Shown: one piece after another, positions 7,965-16,493 of the stretch
Layout: the number at the start of each line of letters is the position of its first letter
Position numbering within the stretch: the first letter of the stretch is position 1
Assembly (NCBI RefSeq): GCF_027889715.1
Contig: NZ_JAPJZH010000002.1
Coordinates: 248,001-312,000, forward strand
From: Allohoeflea poritis
Lineage (GTDB): Bacteria; Pseudomonadota; Alphaproteobacteria; Rhizobiales; Rhizobiaceae
Direction: 5' to 3'
DNA length: 64,000 nt
Made by a program: the position numbers and the translations under genes
Notes under the pieces: generated by a model
The model's database searches: none
What the model saw: the letters and a program-made list of their open reading frames with translations, nothing else
Told to the model about the DNA's origin: nothing

Positions 7965-8991
7965 CCTGCACCCGCTGTTCATCAAGGCCCATCGAGATCA
8001 GGAACGGGTCCTGTTTCTGCCGGTCCGCGAAGTCGGATTTCGAACGAAGCCCGTCCCATCCGCAGGCGATCAGCGCCTGTGCCACCGCGCCGCCCAGCGT
8101 GTTGCCGGGCCCGAGCACGATAACGCAATCGGGCGCGAATTCCTGCACCGATGACTGGACGGCGCGCGTAAAGTCATAAGGTTGGACCACCTGATGATCG
8201 AGCGTATAGCGCCAGAGCGCCGAAACGTCGGTCGCATGCGGATACCAGGCGCTGCCCTGCCCGTCGACCAGCGGAATTTGCGGCTGGCCGAAGATCTCAG
8301 CCGGTAACAACGCCCTGCCCTTATCCGCGATCGGCTGCTGCAGCGGTGTATGGAAGGCCGCGTGGTTCGGGAGCCGCATGGGAAAGCGGTCATTGACCCG
8401 CGGCAGCGCGGCTTCCAACGCGGCCAGGCCGGCCTCATTGCCGGCAAGAACCAGCATGCCGCCGAGTTCAATGGAGACAAAAAGGCTGCACTCGGCGCGG
8501 TTTCCGATATCGTCCACATGGGCAAGGATCTCGGCCCGCTTTCCGGGTATCACGTTCCATTCCTCATCGACAAACGGGTAGACCGTCTGGCCCCCGATCA
8601 GGCTTTCCTGCATCAGCGTGCCCATCGTGTTGACAACGTGCATGCCGTTCTCGGCGCTGAGCGCACCGGCGCAGGCAAGCGCGATATACCAGCCCATTGA
8701 ATTGCCGGTCACCGCGACGATCTCGATGTCGTCGCGGTCGATCGCCATGAAATCGGCATAGGCGCAGCCATAGATCAGCGGCGATGCATTGTCGCCGCGC
8801 GAATAGCTGGCAACCGAATAGCGCTCCGCGCCATCGAGCGCGCTGATCGTGGTCTGGCCTTGTTCCGCGCGATAACGGTCCAGCATGGCGATGAAATCGG
8901 CCCTGTCGCCATGGTGGCGTCCAAGATAGCCGAGTTCCGGCTTGTTGTAGGTCCCGCGCCCGGGGCAGATGACGACGGCGGTCTTTTTCAT
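7954..8991 (-). CDS. FabD-like acyltransferase with altered active site, unknown substrate
   Basis: 345 residues with the fold signatures of malonyl-CoA:ACP transacylases: nucleophile elbow GNSMGW (Ser98) and catalytic His214 in AFHTPL. Key positions are changed. The usual FPGQGSQ oxyanion loop is CPGRGTY (9-15), the usual GHSLGE is GNSMGW, and the Arg that binds the malonyl carboxylate (MRGxxMQ in FabD) is Met123 in TMGTLMQ. Malonyl specificity is therefore doubtful, while acyl transfer remains plausible. Its ATG overlaps the stop of the upstream E1 dehydrogenase (ATGA), so the two are probably made together. It may act on the acyl product of that enzyme (inference). Confidence 0.75.
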   Translation of the reverse strand: MKKTAVVICPGRGTYNKPELGYLGRHHGDRADFIAMLDRYRAEQGQTTISALDGAERYSVASYSRGDNASPLIYGCAYADFMAIDRDDIEIVAVTGNSMGWYIALACAGALSAENGMHVVNTMGTLMQESLIGGQTVYPFVDEEWNVIPGKRAEILAHVDDIGNRAECSLFVSIELGGMLVLAGNEAGLAALEAALPRVNDRFPMRLPNHAAFHTPLQQPIADKGRALLPAEIFGQPQIPLVDGQGSAWYPHATDVSALWRYTLDHQVVQPYDFTRAVQSSVQEFAPDCVIVLGPGNTLGGAVAQALIACGWDGLRSKSDFADRQKQDPFLISMGLDEQRVQASG

Positions 8992-11204
8992 CGCGCCTTC
9001 CCCGCCAGCTTGAGCGCCGCCGCGACAATGCCGTCGCGGCTGGGCAGTGTTGCCGTCGCAGCCCGTCCGAGGGGAATGAAACTGTCATCCGCGGCAATGC
9101 GCGCAATGTTCTTGTCCGGCCCCGCCCGCTCGGCAAGCAGGGCCATCAACGCTTCGGACTGCGAACCGGTCACCCGGCACTCGTCGACAACCAGCACATT
9201 CGTGCAGGGACCGACCGCTTCAAGGATCGCATCTTCGCTCAGCGGCGCAAGCCAGCGAAGATCGATGACACGAAGTTTCAGCCCATGATCCTCGGACAGG
9301 ATCTTCTCGGCCTGCCGGGACAGGTAATAGCCATTGCCGTAGGTCAGGATCGCAAGATCGGTGCCATCGCCATATTGGCCGATATCGCCGAGACGGATCG
9401 GGCTGCCGCTGCCGGGCGGTTCGTAGGCAAACGTCCACAACCCGTCCTTCTCGCTATGCAGGTCCCGGGTCATGTAGCGCGCAATCGGCTCGACAAAGGC
9501 AACCACCCGCTGTTCCTCGCGCGCCAGCCGCACGCATTCGCGCAGCATGTGCACGCCATCCGCGCCGTTCGAGGGGCATGCAATGATCACGCCCGGAACA
9601 TCGCGCAAGACCGCCAGGCTGTTGTCGTTGTGGAAATGACCGCCGAAACCCCTCTGATAGCCAAGCCCGGCAATGCGCATCACCATCGGATTGGTGAACT
9701 GGCCGTTTGAGAAGAAACTCAGCGTCGCCGCCTCGCCCCGGACCTGATCCTCGGCATTGTGCAGATAGGCCAGGAACTGGATCTCCGGGATCGGCACGAA
9801 ACCATTGTGCGCAAGACCGATGGCAAGGCCGAGGATCGACTGCTCATCGAGCAGCGTATTGATCACCCGGTGTGCGCCGAAGCGCTGATGCAGCTTGGCC
9901 GTGACATTATAGACGCCGCCCTTGGGACCGATATCCTCGCCGGCAAGGACAATCTCGTCATGCTCCATCATCAGATCGGTCAGCGCCCAGTTGAGCAGCC
10001 GCGCCATGTGCTGGGGGCTGTCGAGCGTTTTTGCATCGGAACCGAAGACCGCCTGCCGCCTGTCGGCCGATGGCCCGTTGCCCTTGCGGCACTCGCGCTT
10101 TGGCGGAACGAGGCTTGCCATGACCGCTTGCGGCGTCTCCAGTTTCGGCCGCGCAATGACCTTCTCGCCGATACGGGCGCAGCGCTCCCCGGTCTCGTTG
10201 TAGATCGACAGAACTTCGTCAAAGCCAAGCACGCCCTCTTGGATAAGGATCCGCGCCGAATGAAGCAGCGGGTCGTTGGCTTCGTCCGCCTCGACCTCGT
10301 TCTTCGTCATATAGGCCGTCTGCATGTCCGAGCCGGCATGACCGTAAAGCCGCACCGTCGTCATGTGCAGGAAGGCCGGCTTCTTGCGCCGCCGCACATA
10401 GTCGGCGGCCGCAAGCGCAGTCTGGTACGTCTCGACCATGTCGAGCCCGGAACAGCGGAAATATCTCAGCGCCGGGCGCTGCGCCATCGTCGCCTCGATC
10501 CAGCCGCCCGGTGTTTTCGTTGAAATGCCGATTCCGTTGTCTTCGCACACGAAGAGCAGCGGCAGCGGTATGCCCTGATAGGCCGTCCAGCAGGCCGTGT
10601 TGAAGGCGCCCTGCGCGGTCGAATGGTTGGCCGAGGCATCACCGAAGCTGCAGTGGACAATGGCATCCTCGGCAAGCTTGCGGTGCTCCGGCTTCACCCG
10701 CTTGGCAAGGCCGACGGAATAGGCCGCACCCACCGCCTTGGGCAGGTGGCTTGCAATGGTCGATGTCTGCGGCGGGATCGACAGCGCCCTGGAGCCCAGC
10801 ACCTTGTGCCGGCCGCCGGATATCGGATCGTCGCTCGAGGCGACGAAGCTCAACAGCATATCCCAGGTCGGTGTCTGCCCGGGCAACTGCGTCGAGCGAT
10901 GGATCTGGAACGCCGCGTCACGATAGTGCAGAAAGGCCATGTCGCCGGGGCGCAGCGCCGCCGCCACCGCTGCATTGCCTTCATGGCCGGAGGATCCGAT
11001 CGTGTAGAAGCCCTCGCCACGTGCCTGCAGCTTGCGCGACGTGCGGTCAAGCTGCCGCGACAGAACCTGGCTACGGAACATTGCGACAAGCTGCGGCGGC
11101 GTCAGCCCCGCATCGGCGGGCCGCACATGTGCGACGGGCGACGGAAGGTCGCCTCCCGAAACGCGTGTCAGGAAGTTCTCGTGGACAATCTCCGCACGGT
11201 CCAT
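8988..11204 (-). CDS. Fused E1 alpha-beta subunit of a thiamine-dependent 2-oxoacid dehydrogenase
   Basis: 738 residues. The first ~370 are an E1-alpha half with the ThDP/Mg segment GDASANHSTAQGAF and VCEDNGIGISTKT. After a linker (SLVPPKRECRKGNGPSADRR) comes an E1-beta half starting VLAGEDIGPKGGVYNVT with EIQFLAYLHNAEDQ and GFGGHFHNDNS. Branched-chain/2-oxoisovalerate and 2-oxoadipate-type enzymes share this architecture. The cluster also holds lysine dehydrogenase, aminoadipate-semialdehyde dehydrogenase and glutaryl-CoA dehydrogenase, so 2-oxoadipate to glutaryl-CoA is the best guess. No E2 or E3 gene is in the window, so the complex must borrow them. Confidence 0.85.
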   Translation of the reverse strand: MDRAEIVHENFLTRVSGGDLPSPVAHVRPADAGLTPPQLVAMFRSQVLSRQLDRTSRKLQARGEGFYTIGSSGHEGNAAVAAALRPGDMAFLHYRDAAFQIHRSTQLPGQTPTWDMLLSFVASSDDPISGGRHKVLGSRALSIPPQTSTIASHLPKAVGAAYSVGLAKRVKPEHRKLAEDAIVHCSFGDASANHSTAQGAFNTACWTAYQGIPLPLLFVCEDNGIGISTKTPGGWIEATMAQRPALRYFRCSGLDMVETYQTALAAADYVRRRKKPAFLHMTTVRLYGHAGSDMQTAYMTKNEVEADEANDPLLHSARILIQEGVLGFDEVLSIYNETGERCARIGEKVIARPKLETPQAVMASLVPPKRECRKGNGPSADRRQAVFGSDAKTLDSPQHMARLLNWALTDLMMEHDEIVLAGEDIGPKGGVYNVTAKLHQRFGAHRVINTLLDEQSILGLAIGLAHNGFVPIPEIQFLAYLHNAEDQVRGEAATLSFFSNGQFTNPMVMRIAGLGYQRGFGGHFHNDNSLAVLRDVPGVIIACPSNGADGVHMLRECVRLAREEQRVVAFVEPIARYMTRDLHSEKDGLWTFAYEPPGSGSPIRLGDIGQYGDGTDLAILTYGNGYYLSRQAEKILSEDHGLKLRVIDLRWLAPLSEDAILEAVGPCTNVLVVDECRVTGSQSEALMALLAERAGPDKNIARIAADDSFIPLGRAATATLPSRDGIVAAALKLAGKAR

Positions 11205-11221
11205 TGTGGTGCCTCAGAAGA

Positions 11222-12436
11222 TCAGAAGAAGGCCTGCAATCCGGTCTGCGCGCGCCCGAGGATCAACGCGTGCACATCATGCGCACCCTCATAGGTATTG
11301 ACGGTCTCAAGGTTGCACATGTGGCGCATCACCTGGAATTCTTCCGATATGCCGTTGCCGCCGTGCATGTCCCGCGCCATGCGGGCAATATCCAGCGCCT
11401 TGCCGCAATTATTCCGCTTGACGATGGAGATCATCTCCGGCGCCGCGTTGGCCTCGTCCATCAGACGACCGACGCGCAAGGCACCCTGGAGACCGAGCGC
11501 GATCTCGGTCTGCATGTCGGCAAGTTTCTTCTGGAAGAGCTGGGTCTGCGCAAGCGGGCGGCCGAACTGCTTGCGGTCGAGCCCGTATTGACGCGCCGCG
11601 TGCCAGCAGAACTCCGCCGCACCCATCGAGCCCCAGGCAATGCCGTAACGGGCCCGGTTAAGACATCCGAACGGACCCTTCAGGCCCTCGATATTGGGCA
11701 AAAGCGCATCCTCCGCGACATCGACGCCGTCAAGCACGATCTCGCCGGTGATCGAGGCGCGCAATGACAGCTTGCCGCCGATCTTCGGTGCCGAGAGGCC
11801 GGCGGCTCCCTTTTCCAGCACGAAACCGCGGATCTGTCCGTCATGCGCGTCGGATTTCGCCCACACGACGAAAACGTCGGCAATCGGCGCATTCGAGATC
11901 CACATCTTGCTGCCGGTCAGCCGGTAACCGCCCTGCACCTTTTCGGCGCGGGTCTTCATGCCGCCGGGGTCGCTGCCGGCATCCGGCTCGGTCAGGCCGA
12001 AACAGCCGATCAGTTCGCCGCTGGCAAGACCCGGCAGATATTTCTGCCGCTGCTCCTCGGAGCCATAGGCATAGATCGGATACATGACCAGCGAAGACTG
12101 CACCGACATCATCGACCGGTAGCCGGAATCGACGCGTTCGACTTCCCGTGCGACCAGCCCGTAAGTTACATAGCCCGCACCGATGCCGCCATAGGCTTCC
12201 GGGATCGTCGTTCCGAGCAGCCCCATCTCGCCCATTTCTCGGAAGATCGACGGGTCGGTGACCTCGTCGCGATAGGCCTCGATGACACGCGGCTGCAGCT
12301 TTTCCTGCGCATAAGCGCGCGCCGCATCCCGGATCATGCGCTCGTCTTCCTCAAGCTGGTCATCCAGCCGGAACGGATCTTCCCAGTCGAAGGTCGACAA
12401 GGACGGCATTTCTTTCGGCTTGAGGCTGATATTCAT
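11222..12436 (-). CDS. gcdH: Glutaryl-CoA dehydrogenase (decarboxylating)
   Basis: A 404-residue acyl-CoA dehydrogenase closely matching the GCDH pattern: [29 protein letters not shown] at the start, [20 protein letters not shown] for flavin and substrate binding, [17 protein letters not shown], and the catalytic Glu in [16 protein letters not shown] near residue 388. GCDH oxidises and decarboxylates glutaryl-CoA to crotonyl-CoA using FAD and electron-transfer flavoprotein. The gene is upstream of and co-directional with the E1 fusion (17 bp gap), which would supply glutaryl-CoA. This places the operon at the lower end of lysine/tryptophan degradation. Confidence 0.92.
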   Translation of the reverse strand: MNISLKPKEMPSLSTFDWEDPFRLDDQLEEDERMIRDAARAYAQEKLQPRVIEAYRDEVTDPSIFREMGEMGLLGTTIPEAYGGIGAGYVTYGLVAREVERVDSGYRSMMSVQSSLVMYPIYAYGSEEQRQKYLPGLASGELIGCFGLTEPDAGSDPGGMKTRAEKVQGGYRLTGSKMWISNAPIADVFVVWAKSDAHDGQIRGFVLEKGAAGLSAPKIGGKLSLRASITGEIVLDGVDVAEDALLPNIEGLKGPFGCLNRARYGIAWGSMGAAEFCWHAARQYGLDRKQFGRPLAQTQLFQKKLADMQTEIALGLQGALRVGRLMDEANAAPEMISIVKRNNCGKALDIARMARDMHGGNGISEEFQVMRHMCNLETVNTYEGAHDVHALILGRAQTGLQAFF

Positions 12437-12501
12437 TGTGGTGCTCTCCCTGGGCGAACGGTGACCGGATCATATCCGATCCGCACTTCGATTTCAGTGC
12501 A

Positions 12502-12527
12502 GTCATGATATTTCAAAAAATCATGAC
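12502..12527. promoter_or_regulatory. Inverted repeat upstream of gcdH, candidate operator
   Basis: GTCATGA and TCATGAC arms separated by a 12-base AT-rich spacer, 66 bp upstream of the gcdH start on its promoter side. It is long and symmetric enough for a dimeric regulator. The spacer and flanks are AT-rich, unlike the nearby coding sequence. Confidence 0.45.
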
Positions 12528-12529
12528 TA

Positions 12530-12610
12530 TTTAAAGCTTTCCGGAAAATGCTTTAAAAATTTCGGCTCGTAAATCGAGTTTTCGATATGTGATCATTCCA
12601 AAATGGAATG
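12530..12610. repeat. Two further inverted repeats in the gcdH/dat intergenic region
   Basis: TTTAAAGC at 12530 pairs with GCTTTAAA at 12550 around a TTCCGGAA core. CATTCCA at 12594 pairs with TGGAATG at 12604. Both lie in the 183-bp gap between gcdH and the transaminase gene. They could be operators or weak terminators for the leftward transaminase gene; neither has a clear T-tract. Confidence 0.35.
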
Positions 12611-12619
12611 AAATGGCGA

Positions 12620-13474
12620 TCAGATCGCCGATTTACGCATTTCAGCGATATAGACTTCGCGCAGTTTGCCCGCAACCGGCCCGGGCTCACCCGTGCCGAT
12701 CCGGTTGTCGTCAATCGCGATCACAGGACAGACGAAACCGGACGCGGATGTCGAAAACGCCTCGACAGCCCCGATCGCCTCATCCACGGTGAATGGTCTC
12801 TCCACGACCTTCATTTGCAGATGTCGGGCGCATTCCAGAACCGCGCGCCGCGTGATGCCGTGCAGGATAAGGTTCGACAGATCCCGTGTTACGATGGTCC
12901 CGTCACCGAGCACGATATAGGCATTGTTGGACGATCCTTCCGTAACCAGACCGTCACGCACAAGCCACGCATCGTCGCCGCCCCGGGATTTCGCCTCCAT
13001 CTTGGCAAGCGACGGATAGAGCAGTTGAACGGTCTTGATGTCGCAACGTGTCCAGCGCTGGTCCTCGACCGTGAAAATCTTCTGGCCGCGATTGGCGAGG
13101 TCGCTGTCGATCAGAGACTTGGCCTGTGTGAAAAGGACGAGTGTCGCGGGCGTATCCTCGGGCGGAAAAACAAAATCCCGATCCGCCGCGCCGCGTGTCA
13201 CTTGGAGATAAACCAGCCCTTCCTCGATGGCGTTTTCCGACACCAGCTTCCGGTGGATCGCGAGCAGTTCCTCATCCGTGGTCTCCAGCGTCATCTGAAG
13301 TTCGCCGAGCGAACGCCGCAGACGTCCGCAATGACCGGCGAAATCGACGAGCTTGCCGTCAAGAACCGAGGTCACCTCGTAAACACCATCGGCAAACAGG
13401 AAACCGCGGTCGAACACGGATACCGTCGCCTCGTCTTCCGGCACGAAACTGCCGTTCACATAAACTGTCCGCAT
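12620..13474 (-). CDS. dat: D-amino acid aminotransferase (PLP fold type IV)
   Basis: 284 residues from ATG at 13474 with GGGG six bases upstream. Fold-type IV features: YVNGSFVPEDEATVSVFDRGFLFADGVYE at the start, the PLP-lysine region RWTRCDIKTVQLL near residue 140, and EGSSNNAYIV near 175. D-amino acid transaminases exchange amino groups between D-amino acids and 2-oxoacids. It lies 2 bp downstream of the epimerase gene in an operon with dgcA and dgcN, so D-glutamate or D-alanine/2-oxoglutarate is the likely couple. A branched-chain transaminase is the main alternative. Confidence 0.85.
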   Translation of the reverse strand: MRTVYVNGSFVPEDEATVSVFDRGFLFADGVYEVTSVLDGKLVDFAGHCGRLRRSLGELQMTLETTDEELLAIHRKLVSENAIEEGLVYLQVTRGAADRDFVFPPEDTPATLVLFTQAKSLIDSDLANRGQKIFTVEDQRWTRCDIKTVQLLYPSLAKMEAKSRGGDDAWLVRDGLVTEGSSNNAYIVLGDGTIVTRDLSNLILHGITRRAVLECARHLQMKVVERPFTVDEAIGAVEAFSTSASGFVCPVIAIDDNRIGTGEPGPVAGKLREVYIAEMRKSAI

Positions 13475-13476
13475 GA

Positions 13477-14466
13477 TCAGCCCCACAGTTCGCTGGTGGA
13501 TGGATGGACGCCTTCGGCATCATATAAAAGCGGGTGTTGCCTGTCTTCGGCAAGCAGCAAAGGCCCGTCCAGATCAACGATCTGCGCGCCCTGCGCGACG
13601 AGCACAGCGGGCGCCATGGCCAGAGATGACGCCACCATGCAGCCGACCATGATTTGGAGGCCGGCGGCTTGTGCATTCTGTTTCAGCGCGAGCGCTTCGG
13701 TCAGGCCGCCAGTCTTGTCGAGCTTGATGTTGACCATGTCGTACTTGCCGACGAGCGACGCGAGAGACGCCCGGTCGTGGCAGCTCTCATCGGCGCAAAC
13801 CGGCAGGGGTCGCTCCATGGCCGCCAATGCACCGTCATCATTCGCAGGCAAGGGCTGCTCGACCATGGTCACACCGAGACGCAGCATTTCCGGCGCCAGC
13901 GCCGCATAGGATTCCGGGCTCCAGCCCTCATTTGCGTCGACAATGATCGCGGCATCCGGCGCACCGGATCGCACGGCTTCCAGCCGCTCCAGGTCGCCCT
14001 CCCCGCCGAGCTTGATCTTCAGAAGCGGCCGGTGTGCATTCTCCCGCGCTTTTTCGCGCATTATTTCAGGCGCTTCCAGGGACAATGTGAAGGCTGTTAT
14101 GACCGGACCGGGCCTCTTCAGGTCTGCAATCTCAAAAACGCGTTTTCCCGCTTGTTTCGCCTGCAGATCCCAGAAGGCGCAATCCAGCGCGTTGCGCGCT
14201 GCACCTGCCGGCAGACGCGTCTGCAATGCCCGCCGGTCCAGTCCCGAGGCGAGCTCACCGGCCAGAGACGAAATGGTTTCAATGACGCTCTCCACCGTTT
14301 CCCCATAGCGCGCATAGGGAACGCACTCGCCCATGCCCGTATGGCCGTCCTGTCGTAGCGTTACGGTGACGGTTCGCGCCTCGGTCTTGGAGCCGCGCGA
14401 AATGGTGAAGACCTCGGCCAGCGGAAAAACGGTCTCGGCAACCGAGAGTGCGATACCCTTCGCCAT
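13477..14466 (-). CDS. dgcA: Enolase-superfamily epimerase, DgcA type (N-acetyl-D-glutamate epimerase candidate)
   Basis: 329 residues of the muconate-lactonising/dipeptide-epimerase subgroup. The catalytic lysine pair is visible as LKIKLG (about residue 150) and NIKLDK (about 247). Metal ligands lie in IVDANEGW, VEQPL and ADES. Such proteins were first named L-Ala-D/L-Glu epimerases. Paired with a DUF1611 protein, members act on N-acetyl-glutamate in a D-glutamate catabolic route. Here the DUF1611 gene abuts it directly (TAGATG), supporting the D-glutamate role over dipeptide epimerisation. Confidence 0.82.
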   Translation of the reverse strand: MAKGIALSVAETVFPLAEVFTISRGSKTEARTVTVTLRQDGHTGMGECVPYARYGETVESVIETISSLAGELASGLDRRALQTRLPAGAARNALDCAFWDLQAKQAGKRVFEIADLKRPGPVITAFTLSLEAPEIMREKARENAHRPLLKIKLGGEGDLERLEAVRSGAPDAAIIVDANEGWSPESYAALAPEMLRLGVTMVEQPLPANDDGALAAMERPLPVCADESCHDRASLASLVGKYDMVNIKLDKTGGLTEALALKQNAQAAGLQIMVGCMVASSLAMAPAVLVAQGAQIVDLDGPLLLAEDRQHPLLYDAEGVHPSTSELWG

Positions 14467-15483
14467 CTATTCGAGCGCGTCGACGAGGCGCGCGGCGCCG
14501 TGACGGAAGGGGTCGACCGTCGCAATGCCCATGCGCTCTTCGATCTTCTCAGCGTATTCTGCAGCTTCTACCTCATCCATGGCCGAGGTATTGAGTGCGA
14601 TGCCGGTTACGCGGCAGTCGGGATTGACGATGCGTGCGAGAAGCAATGCCGTATCACGCAGAAGTTCGAGGCTCTGGGCCTTGTAGTGCGGGAGTCCGCG
14701 CATATGCGGCCGGTTCGGCTCGTCGCACAGGATCAGGGCATCGGGCTGGCCGCCATGGATCAGCGCCAGCGAAACACCCGAGTAGGATGGATGGAAGATG
14801 CTGCCCTGCCCTTCGATCAGGTCCCAATGGTCGGCGTCGTTGTCCGGCGTCAGATATTCGACCGCGCCGGCCATGAAATCGGCAACCACCGCATCGAGCG
14901 GAACACCCGATCCGGTCACCAGGATACCCGTCTGTCCCGTCGCCCGAAATGTCGCCTTCATGCCGCGGTTGCGCATTTCGCGCTCCATGCACAAGGCCGT
15001 GTACATCTTTCCGCAGGAGCAGTCGCTGCCGACGGCCAGCAGGCGCTTGCCGCTGCGTTTCTTGCCATTGGCAATCGGATAGGCCACGCTTGGAATGCGC
15101 ACATCGTGCAGTGCACGCCCTTCCCGTTGCGCGATCGCCACCAGTTCCGGTTCGTCATTGAGGTGATTGTGCAATCCCGATGCAAGATCGAGGCCGTGCC
15201 TCAACGCCGCTTTCAGCACGTCCAGCCAATTGCCCGAGATGACGCCGCCGCGATTGGCGACACCGATGACAAGGGTCTTGGCACCCTTGGCGACCGCCTC
15301 TTCGATGGTCATGTCGGCAAGGCCCATATCGGCATTGCAGCCATCGAGGCGAAGCTGGCCGACGGCAAGTTCCGGCCGCCAGTCCTTGATACCCTGGGCG
15401 ACCTTGGCCGCGAGCGCATCCGGCGCATCGCCGAGAAACAGGAGATAAGGGGTTTGAATCACGTAATGCTCCGCCGTTTTCAC
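14467..15483 (-). CDS. dgcN: DUF1611 protein, DgcN-type D-glutamate N-acetyltransferase candidate
   Basis: 338 residues of the DUF1611 family, with a P-loop-like VGSDCSCGKMYTAL near residue 155, IEGQGSIFHPSYSG near 220 and LCDEPNRPHMRGLPHY near 250. DUF1611 proteins encoded beside DgcA have been shown to start D-glutamate breakdown by N-acetylation in marine proteobacteria. It is the first gene of the dgcN-dgcA-dat operon and reads from a promoter in the 128-bp gap at 15484-15611. Acetyl-CoA as donor is expected from the family, not visible here. Confidence 0.82.
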   Translation of the reverse strand: MKTAEHYVIQTPYLLFLGDAPDALAAKVAQGIKDWRPELAVGQLRLDGCNADMGLADMTIEEAVAKGAKTLVIGVANRGGVISGNWLDVLKAALRHGLDLASGLHNHLNDEPELVAIAQREGRALHDVRIPSVAYPIANGKKRSGKRLLAVGSDCSCGKMYTALCMEREMRNRGMKATFRATGQTGILVTGSGVPLDAVVADFMAGAVEYLTPDNDADHWDLIEGQGSIFHPSYSGVSLALIHGGQPDALILCDEPNRPHMRGLPHYKAQSLELLRDTALLLARIVNPDCRVTGIALNTSAMDEVEAAEYAEKIEERMGIATVDPFRHGAARLVDALE

Positions 15484-15611
15484 GCATCGACAACGCAGAT
15501 TTATGGAATGTTCACACGCGAAATTCCAGCGCCAACCACAAATAATTCAGCGGCCAGATAAATTGACCATCCACTGAACAGGGCAGCGTTGCCGCTCGAT
15601 GGGCGGGATGG
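15484..15611. promoter_or_regulatory. Intergenic gap with dgcN promoter
   Basis: 128 bp upstream of dgcN and downstream of the leftward epimerase gene at 15612. Its dgcN-proximal half is A/T-rich (around 15500-15570). I see no clear palindrome or T-tailed hairpin. Confidence 0.3.
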
Positions 15612-16469
15612 TCAGACTTCGATCACGTCGGACCAGCCATGCTCCGGCGCAAATCCCAGCAGGCGTTCCGCCTTTGAAATGTCGAGGAAAGAGGCGCGCG
15701 GAAAGGCAAAGTCCTGCGGAACCGGTTCGCCAAAGGCCATTTCAAGAAGCGCCTCATTTTCAATCCGCATGAGCGTATCGCGCGCGGCGATGTTGAACAC
15801 CTCGGCGCCGTCAATTTCAGCATTGAGCGCCAGCCAGGTCGCTTTCGCGACGTCGCGGCAGTCGACATAGCTCCACAGGTTGAACTTGCGGCTGAGCGGA
15901 TCGTTCCAATAGCTCGGGATCAGGAAGTAGCTCGCATGGTGATCCCGGACCGGATAAAGAACATTGGAAAGCCGCAGGCCGATAAAGCTGATACCGTAAA
16001 GCTTGTGCATTTCGGCGGCGATGAATTCAGAAGCCGCCTTCGAGATTGCATAGGCGTTCTGCGGCCTGATCCCGTCGCTCTCGCGGCATGGCACGCTCAG
16101 GGGCACATTGTTCTCGAACGGAAATCCGTAAACGGTCTCGCTCGATGCCCACACGATCTTCTTTATGCCCGCATCGGCGGCCGCGTTGAAGACGTTGAAG
16201 CAGGACAGCGTATTGTTCTCGAACCGCTCCGCGCCGTCGGCAAAGTTGAAATCGGGCTGCGGATTGCCGGCGAAATGCGCGATCATATCCGCGCCCTCGA
16301 CCGCTTGCCTGACGGCGCCGTAATCCAGAAGGTCCGCCTCGATATGCGGACAGATCCCGTGCCCCGGCTTTCTCAGGTCGATGTTGATGACGTCAACGCC
16401 ACGCGCGATCAGGTCTTCGACAACGGCACCGCCCGCGCCGCCGCTTCCGCCCGTAACACATATCTTCAT
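15612..16469 (-). CDS. NAD(P)-dependent epimerase/dehydratase (extended SDR)
   Basis: 285 residues with TGGSGGAGGAVV as the nucleotide-binding loop at the N-terminus and YAISKAASE (YxxxK catalytic pair) near residue 139; HFAGNPQPDF near 65 and WASSETVYG near 107 are further SDR landmarks. Likely substrates are sugars or nucleotide-sugars. It is last in the leftward operon SBP-permease-permease-GH43-ATPase, 24 bp after the ATPase gene, so it probably acts on the imported sugar or uronate released from xylan. The specific reaction is unknown. Confidence 0.75.
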   Translation of the reverse strand: MKICVTGGSGGAGGAVVEDLIARGVDVINIDLRKPGHGICPHIEADLLDYGAVRQAVEGADMIAHFAGNPQPDFNFADGAERFENNTLSCFNVFNAAADAGIKKIVWASSETVYGFPFENNVPLSVPCRESDGIRPQNAYAISKAASEFIAAEMHKLYGISFIGLRLSNVLYPVRDHHASYFLIPSYWNDPLSRKFNLWSYVDCRDVAKATWLALNAEIDGAEVFNIAARDTLMRIENEALLEMAFGEPVPQDFAFPRASFLDISKAERLLGFAPEHGWSDVIEV

Positions 16470-16493
16470 GGTTCAACTCCCGTGAATCGGTAC

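Noticed and set aside
12620-15483. Branched-chain amino acid transaminase and muconate cycloisomerase labels
   Set aside because: Operon context with the DUF1611 gene and the epimerase-type active-site motifs fit D-glutamate metabolism better.
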